A DNA stretch of 7,191 nt from Actinobacteria bacterium UBA4719 (GTDB lineage Bacteria > Actinomycetota > Actinomycetes > Actinomycetales > Dermatophilaceae): positions 26,875 to 34,065 of the forward strand of contig DHJN01000157.1 in assembly GCA_002404345.1 (NCBI GenBank), in the 5' to 3' direction. The notes beneath the pieces were generated by a model. The model was not told the DNA's origin and searched no databases. It saw only the letters and a program-made list of their open reading frames with translations. A program made the translations under genes and the position numbers. This document shows positions 5,874-7,191 of this stretch, piece by piece; the stretch's first letter is position 1; each line of letters opens with the position of its first letter.

Positions 5874-6653
5874 TCAGCTCTCGGGGCCCTTGCCCATCGT
5901 GCCGTCGAGGATCAACCCAGTTGAGGTCAGGGGGAACAGCCTCTGCACCGGCAGGAGCAGAACCTTGTCCAGCAATGTCACGAGCGGCGCACACCACTTC
6001 GGCACGCGCTCAAAGAACAGGTGACGGTTGTAGAAGTAAGGGACGATCCGGTAGTTGGTCATCGGCACCCGACCGGCCAGCGTCCAGAGCGTTCGGTAGG
6101 AGTAGACCTGCGTGTGGTCGGGATGGGCCAGCTCGCGGCTGAGGAATGCCAGCATCAGGTTGATGACGCCGGTCGTGTTCGGCGTGGTCGCCAAGAACCT
6201 CACCCCCGGGCTGAGTGCGGCGACCCTACTGAGCCAGCCCAGAGTGTCCTGAGTGTGTTCGATCAACTCACCAGCCACGATGACCGTCGGCCGGAAGTTC
6301 GCGATGATGTCGTGAAGGTCCTCGACCAGACCGTAGACGATCTTCGTGCCCTCCGTGGTCTCGACCTCGCCCGACGACCTCAGCGCTTCGGCCGCGTCGA
6401 CGCCCAAGACCTCGTCGGCGACCGCTGCGATGTCGGCATGCAACCAGCGATAGGAACTGGACCCGTGCCGATACACCTCGGTCTCGTCGTAGGCACCCAG
6501 ATCGAGCACACGCTCGCCACGACAGGCCTGGGCCACGTAGTCGTAGCGGTCCACAGGCTTCGCGACGGCGAGCCTGGCGAACGGGCTGTGGTCCAAGCTG
6601 CACAGAGGTCGGGACGGGACAAACAGCTCACGCTCGGGGCTCTCTGGGCTCAT
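5874..6653 (-). CDS. Class I SAM-dependent methyltransferase, glycan-cluster type
   Basis: A 259-residue soluble-looking enzyme with a Rossmann methyltransferase fold. Motif I is VLDLGAYDETEV (49-60), which has a DET in place of the usual GxG; WLHADIA (70-76) and the acidic strand end VLGVDAAE (82-89) follow. VAGELIEH (126-133) replaces the common DVIEH motif, and TTPN and HPDH occur further on. This set is typical of methyltransferases found among surface-glycan and glycolipid genes. The substrate cannot be told. The start is good: GAAGGG (6666-6661) lies 7 nt upstream of the ATG. It is convergent with the GT-C unit and reads in the same direction as ahcY, but a strong hairpin separates it from ahcY, so it probably has its own promoter. 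Confidence 0.8.
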   Translation of the reverse strand: MSPESPERELFVPSRPLCSLDHSPFARLAVAKPVDRYDYVAQACRGERVLDLGAYDETEVYRHGSSSYRWLHADIAAVADEVLGVDAAEALRSSGEVETTEGTKIVYGLVEDLHDIIANFRPTVIVAGELIEHTQDTLGWLSRVAALSPGVRFLATTPNTTGVINLMLAFLSRELAHPDHTQVYSYRTLWTLAGRVPMTNYRIVPYFYNRHLFFERVPKWCAPLVTLLDKVLLLPVQRLFPLTSTGLILDGTMGKGPES

Positions 6654-6690
6654 GTGGGTTCCCTTCTGACCGTGGAAGGCGAACGCGGCG

Positions 6691-6719
6691 ACAGTAGCAC
6701 CTGAGTGGTCCGGCTCGAC
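6691..6719 (-). promoter_or_regulatory. Weak promoter candidate for the methyltransferase
   Basis: On the minus strand, TACTGT (6696-6691) could be a -10 box and GTCGAG (6719-6714) a poor -35, spaced 17 nt apart. The predicted leader would be about 30 nt, ending in the good Shine-Dalgarno. The spacer contains CTCAGGT (6705-6699), a string also seen in the mtrA leader. The -35 match is weak, so this is tentative. Confidence 0.25.
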
Positions 6720-6804
6720 CTAGCCCGAAGCTGCGTGTCGTCTATCGAATGAAACCACTGCCGAGCAGGGATTTCGTCGCCTTGCTGTGGACCACCCAGG
6801 CAAA

Positions 6805-6840
6805 GGTATGCCGCCCGCTCAGGTGAGCGGGCGGCATACC
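6805..6840 (-). terminator. Perfect 16-bp hairpin, likely ahcY terminator
   Basis: GGTATGCCGCCCGCTC (6805-6820) pairs perfectly with 6825-6840 around a 4-nt loop (AGGT). On the minus strand it lies about 58 nt after the ahcY stop and is followed by TTTGCC, a short T-run. The plus-strand side is followed by GTTTGTTG, so it could act in both directions. The stem is long, GC-rich and outside any gene, which makes a strong intrinsic-type terminator for ahcY the best reading. It isolates ahcY from the downstream methyltransferase. Confidence 0.75.
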
Positions 6841-6866
6841 GTTTGTTGCTGGTGGAGGTGTTGCTG

Positions 6867-6898
6867 GTCGAGCCCCTGCTCGGAGCTTGGGGTTCGAC
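6867..6898 (-). repeat. Imperfect hairpin abutting the ahcY stop codon
   Basis: GTCGAGCCCC (6867-6876) pairs with GGGGTTCGAC (6889-6898) with a single G-T wobble, and inside it GCTC (6878-6881) and GAGC (6883-6886) can pair too. It begins directly after the ahcY stop. Together with the 16-bp hairpin further on it makes a two-hairpin 3' end, possibly a stability element or a secondary terminator. In the minus-strand RNA the wobble becomes an A-C mismatch. Confidence 0.4.

Positions 6899-7191
<293 letters not shown>

Noticed and set aside
6021..6704. 227-codon plus-strand frame opposite the methyltransferase
   Set aside because: It is Arg/Val/Asp-rich without motifs, while the minus strand encodes a clear methyltransferase with a good ribosome site.

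Overview
The window looks like the chromosome of a high-GC Gram-positive actinobacterium. Third codon positions are strongly G/C, GTG starts are common, and both ends carry pieces of an actinobacterial landmark pair. On the right, minus strand, is the C-terminus of S-adenosylhomocysteinase (ahcY). On the left, also minus strand, are the first 29 codons of an MtrA-type response regulator. In mycobacteria, sahH and mtrA-mtrB-lpqB lie close together on one strand. Here about 6.8 kb of other genes separates them. A Propionibacteriales-like host (Nocardioides or a relative) is my guess from the protein flavour; the sequence does not prove it.

Layout from left to right: (1) mtrA start (1-89, minus), with a good Shine-Dalgarno that lies inside one arm of a 9-bp inverted repeat. 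(2) A 314-nt divergent intergenic region (90-403). (3) A two-gene tad unit on the plus strand, a TadE-like pseudopilin (404-844) and a TadG-like protein (835-2079), with a 10-nt overlap. (4) A 238-nt spacer with two hairpins. (5) A plus-strand glycan unit of three genes joined by 4-nt stop/start overlaps: a shortened glycosyltransferase-methyltransferase fusion (2318-3121) and two polytopic GT-C-type glycosyltransferases (3118-4515 and 4512-5831). (6) A convergent class I SAM-dependent methyltransferase (5874-6653, minus). (7) A 245-nt spacer with a weak promoter candidate and a perfect 16-bp hairpin, probably the ahcY terminator. (8) The ahcY 3' end (6899-7191, minus).

By inference, the glycan unit works at the membrane. 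A GT2/methyltransferase enzyme would normally make or modify a polyprenyl-linked sugar, and GT-C enzymes would transfer such sugars to an extracytoplasmic acceptor; the convergent methyltransferase resembles those of glycan clusters. The most unusual feature is the fusion gene. It keeps the N-terminal half of a GT2 domain, the N-terminal half of a methyltransferase domain and a conserved C-terminal tail, as if two internal segments had been removed in frame. It is either a decayed enzyme kept open for translational coupling or a reduced protein with another role. The tad pair has no Tad ATPase, secretin or prepilin peptidase beside it in this window.
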